Source of the DNA: Gammaproteobacteria bacterium
Lineage (GTDB): Bacteria; Pseudomonadota; Gammaproteobacteria; Steroidobacterales; Steroidobacteraceae
Reading direction: 5' to 3'
DNA: 34,931 bases
Assembly (NCBI GenBank): GCA_003164785.1
Contig: PLUE01000005.1
Coordinates: forward strand, 1-34,931
Both the position numbers and the translations under genes were made by a program. Positions within the stretch are counted from its first letter, which is position 1. Each line of letters begins with the position of its first letter. This document shows positions 32,907 to 34,931 of the stretch, in pieces. The notes below the pieces were generated by a model. The model was not told where the DNA came from. It saw only the letters and a list, made by a program, of their open reading frames with translations, and made no database searches.

Positions 32907-33140
32907 ATGAGTTGCATCGCGCGGTTGCTCGAGATTGCACTCGGGCAAAACGGGCGGGCCGATGCGGTCGAGTTCATCCGCTGGCGTTGGAAGCACGGCT
33001 TGAGCTTGACGGCCGCAGCAGAAGCGCTCGGGCTGTCGCGTCGGCAAGTGGCGTATTACGCCAGCGGTGAGCATGTGGTGCCACGCACCGTACTACTAGC
33101 CTGCAAGGGCTGGGAAGTGGAGCGCCAGGCGGCGGAGTAA
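32907..33140 (+). CDS. Small helix-turn-helix protein
   Basis: 77 residues from ATG 32907, no clear ribosome site. The centre is an HTH of the Cro/XRE type: FIRWRWKHGLSLTAAAEALG, then LSRRQVAYYASGEHVVPRTV and LACKGWE. The motif R-x-VAYY-x-SGE-x-x-(I/V)PR-x-x-x-LACKGWE is one I associate with short regulators and with the HTH tail of DUF2442 proteins. There is no effector domain, so it may be a minimal DNA-binding protein or the leftover of a longer one. It follows the DUF4145-like gene and converges on purL. Confidence 0.7.
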   Translation: MSCIARLLEIALGQNGRADAVEFIRWRWKHGLSLTAAAEALGLSRRQVAYYASGEHVVPRTVLLACKGWEVERQAAE

Positions 33141-33189
33141 GAAGGCTGGCAATCCAGGAGTCGCCCGCAATATTCACAAATCGCGTCGG

Positions 33190-34931
33190 TTAGCCCAAAA
33201 ACACCCGCGCATTCCGAAACAGCCGCATCCACCCGCCGTCCTCGCCCCAGTCCTTGCTGGCCCACGAATTCTGCACCGTGCGGAACACGCGTTCCGGATG
33301 CGGCATCAGCGAGGTCACCCGCCCGTCTTCGCTGCACAATCCCGCCAGACCCTGCGGTGACCCGTTGGGATTGAACGGGTATCTCTCCGTCGGCAGTTCG
33401 TGATGATCGACGAACTGCAATGTGACGAGCCCGCGCTCCAGCAACTCGCCGGCCCTGGAATGGGTGGAGAACTCCGCGAGCCCCTCCCCATGCGCCACCG
33501 TGATCGGCAGCACGGATCCCTGCATACCGGCCAGCAGCACCGAATTCGAACGCGGAACCTGCACCAGGCTCAGGCGCGCCTCGTACTGCTCCGAGCGATT
33601 GCGGACGAACCGCGGCCATGCTTCCGCACCCGGGATCAACTCCTTCAGCGCCGACAACATCTGGCAGCCGTTGCAGACGCCCAACGTGAACGTCGCATCC
33701 CTATCAAAGAATGCCGCGAACTCATCCCGCGCCACGCTGTTGAACAGAATCGATTTCGCCCAGCCCTCGCCCGCCCCCAGAACATCCCCGTAGGAAAACC
33801 CGCCGCAGGCGACGAGGCCATGGAACCTGCCGAGGCGCACGCGCCCCGCCAAAATGTCCGTCATGTGCACGTCGTACGCGTCGAAGCCCGCCCGCGTGAA
33901 CACCGCCGCCATCTCGGTCTGACTGTTGACGCCCTGCTCCCGCAGCACCGCCACGGCGGGTCGCGCCCCGGTCGTGATGTACGGCGCGGCGACGTTGTCG
34001 CTCGGATCGAAGCTCAGCGAAGCATGCAGCCCCGGGTCGTTCGCGTCCAGCAAGCGCGAATATTCCTCGCTGGCGCAATGCGGATTGTCCCGCATCTCCT
34101 GCATGCGGAACGACACCTCGCTCCAGCGCCGGTGCAGATCGACGCGCGACGCGCTGAGTACGACCTCGCCGTTGGCCTTGACCGTCACCCGGTCGAGGAC
34201 GCTGCGTCCCGCGACCGCATCGCGCGGCGCGCCGCCTGGGTCCGTCGAGCCGCTGCCTGCGCCCGCCGGGCTGCCCACATCGCGCGCGAACGAGGCCAGC
34301 CCGTGACGCTGCAATACCTCGAGTGTCTCGGCCACGTGTGCGTCCGCCACTTGCACCACCGCGCCCAGTTCCTCGGCGAAACTCGCGGCGATCGGATCCG
34401 CCTCCGACCCCAAGTCGATATCCAATCCGCAATGACTCGCGAACGCCATCTCCAACAGCGTCAGCAACACACCGCCATCCGACCGGTCGTGATAAGCCAG
34501 CAAGAGTTCGCGATCCTTCAGCTCCCTGACGGCATCGAAGAACTTCAGCAGCAACCCAGGGTCGTCGAGGTCCGCCGGCTCACCGCCGGTGCGTTCCAGC
34601 ACCTGCGCCCAACAGGACCCGCCCAGACGATTCTTGCCGCCGCCAAGATCGATCAACAGCAACCGGGTGGGCTCCGATACGTCCAGTTGCGGCGTCAACG
34701 TGCGTCGTGCATCCGCGACCGGCGCGAATGCCGATATGATGAGCGACACCGGCGACAGCACCGTGTGCGCGCCCTGCGCGTCGGTCCACGCCGTGCGCAT
34801 CGACAACGAATCCTTGCCGACCGGAATGGTGATGCCGAGCGCTGCGCACAGTTCCACGCCGACCGCACGCACGGTCGCGTACAGATCGGCGTCTTCGCCC
34901 GGCTCTCCGCAGGCCGCCATCCAGTTGGCCG
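33190..34931 (-). CDS. purL: Phosphoribosylformylglycinamidine synthase, C-terminal part (partial)
   Basis: About 580 C-terminal codons of the long (~1,290-residue) proteobacterial enzyme; the 5' part lies beyond the right edge. It makes FGAM from FGAR, glutamine and ATP in purine synthesis. Visible: the second synthetase half ([49 protein letters not shown]) and the glutaminase domain with its nucleophile in [11 protein letters not shown] (codon 33673-33675), [13 protein letters not shown], and the His/Glu of [11 protein letters not shown] Gly/Ser/Pro-rich stretch ([15 protein letters not shown]) lies before the VKANGEVVL segment and looks like a lineage insertion. The frame is open to position 34931. 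Confidence 0.96.
   Translation of the reverse strand, partial: ANWMAACGEPGEDADLYATVRAVGVELCAALGITIPVGKDSLSMRTAWTDAQGAHTVLSPVSLIISAFAPVADARRTLTPQLDVSEPTRLLLIDLGGGKNRLGGSCWAQVLERTGGEPADLDDPGLLLKFFDAVRELKDRELLLAYHDRSDGGVLLTLLEMAFASHCGLDIDLGSEADPIAASFAEELGAVVQVADAHVAETLEVLQRHGLASFARDVGSPAGAGSGSTDPGGAPRDAVAGRSVLDRVTVKANGEVVLSASRVDLHRRWSEVSFRMQEMRDNPHCASEEYSRLLDANDPGLHASLSFDPSDNVAAPYITTGARPAVAVLREQGVNSQTEMAAVFTRAGFDAYDVHMTDILAGRVRLGRFHGLVACGGFSYGDVLGAGEGWAKSILFNSVARDEFAAFFDRDATFTLGVCNGCQMLSALKELIPGAEAWPRFVRNRSEQYEARLSLVQVPRSNSVLLAGMQGSVLPITVAHGEGLAEFSTHSRAGELLERGLVTLQFVDHHELPTERYPFNPNGSPQGLAGLCSEDGRVTSLMPHPERVFRTVQNSWASKDWGEDGGWMRLFRNARVFLG

Noticed and set aside
1..34931. Mobile element, prophage, CRISPR array, tRNA or rRNA genes
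   Set aside because: I looked for transposase/integrase products, regular spaced repeats and cloverleaf or rRNA signatures and saw none.

Overview
The window is GC-rich chromosomal DNA, almost certainly from a gammaproteobacterium. This is an inference from the order glyA-nrdR-ribD-ribBA-ribH-nusB-thiL, the long single-chain PurL, EttA, and the Sig-70_X6-type sigma factor paired with a TPR kinase. A Steroidobacteraceae, Nevskiales or Xanthomonadales relative fits best, but I cannot place it more exactly. No tRNA, rRNA, insertion sequence, integrase, CRISPR array or phage gene is visible, and no stretch longer than 300 bases lacks a gene.

Region 1 (1-6.1 kb). A truncated secreted-protein gene leaves the left edge on the minus strand. 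Diverging from it is an ECF-type sigma factor that overlaps a membrane Ser/Thr kinase with periplasmic TPRs. A secreted SYLF-domain protein follows, then a TauE/SafE permease with no ordinary start codon, which overlaps a signal-peptide-bearing SAM hydrolase (DUF62).

Region 2 (6.2-19.8 kb) is the unusual part. It holds a membrane kinase with an HGD (not HRD) catalytic loop and a periplasmic Calx-beta-like domain. Converging on it are two exported caspase-like (C14) proteases in tandem, both with DUF4384-like C-termini and one with an EF-hand-like loop. Diverging from those is a four-gene run in which every junction is an ATGA overlap: TPR + DUF900 alpha/beta hydrolase, an unknown secreted coiled-coil protein, an OmpA-domain protein and a methyltransferase. 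Next come an exported protein with an SmpA/BamE-like tail, a third exported caspase fused to a formylglycine-generating-enzyme-like domain that lacks the catalytic cysteines, and an exported DUF4412-like protein. Nearly all products carry export signals. I infer an envelope-located kinase/caspase signalling or self-digestion system; its function is unknown.

Region 3 (19.9-21.8 kb) carries small genes: a Cys-rich, Arg/Asp-rich short protein, a secreted protein apparently split by a frameshift, an EexN-like lipoprotein and xseB.

Region 4 (21.8-29.4 kb) is a minus-strand housekeeping operon, glyA-nrdR-ribD-[19-codon ORF]-ribBA-ribH-nusB-thiL, ending in a cytosolic Ser/Thr kinase with a cyclic-nucleotide-binding domain. 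The riboflavin synthase gene usually found between ribD and ribBA is absent, and RibBA has lost its GTP cyclohydrolase II zinc site.

Region 5 (29.5-34.9 kb) has a class II histone-deacetylase-fold gene, ettA, a zinc-ribbon DUF4145-like protein, a small HTH protein and the 3' part of purL.
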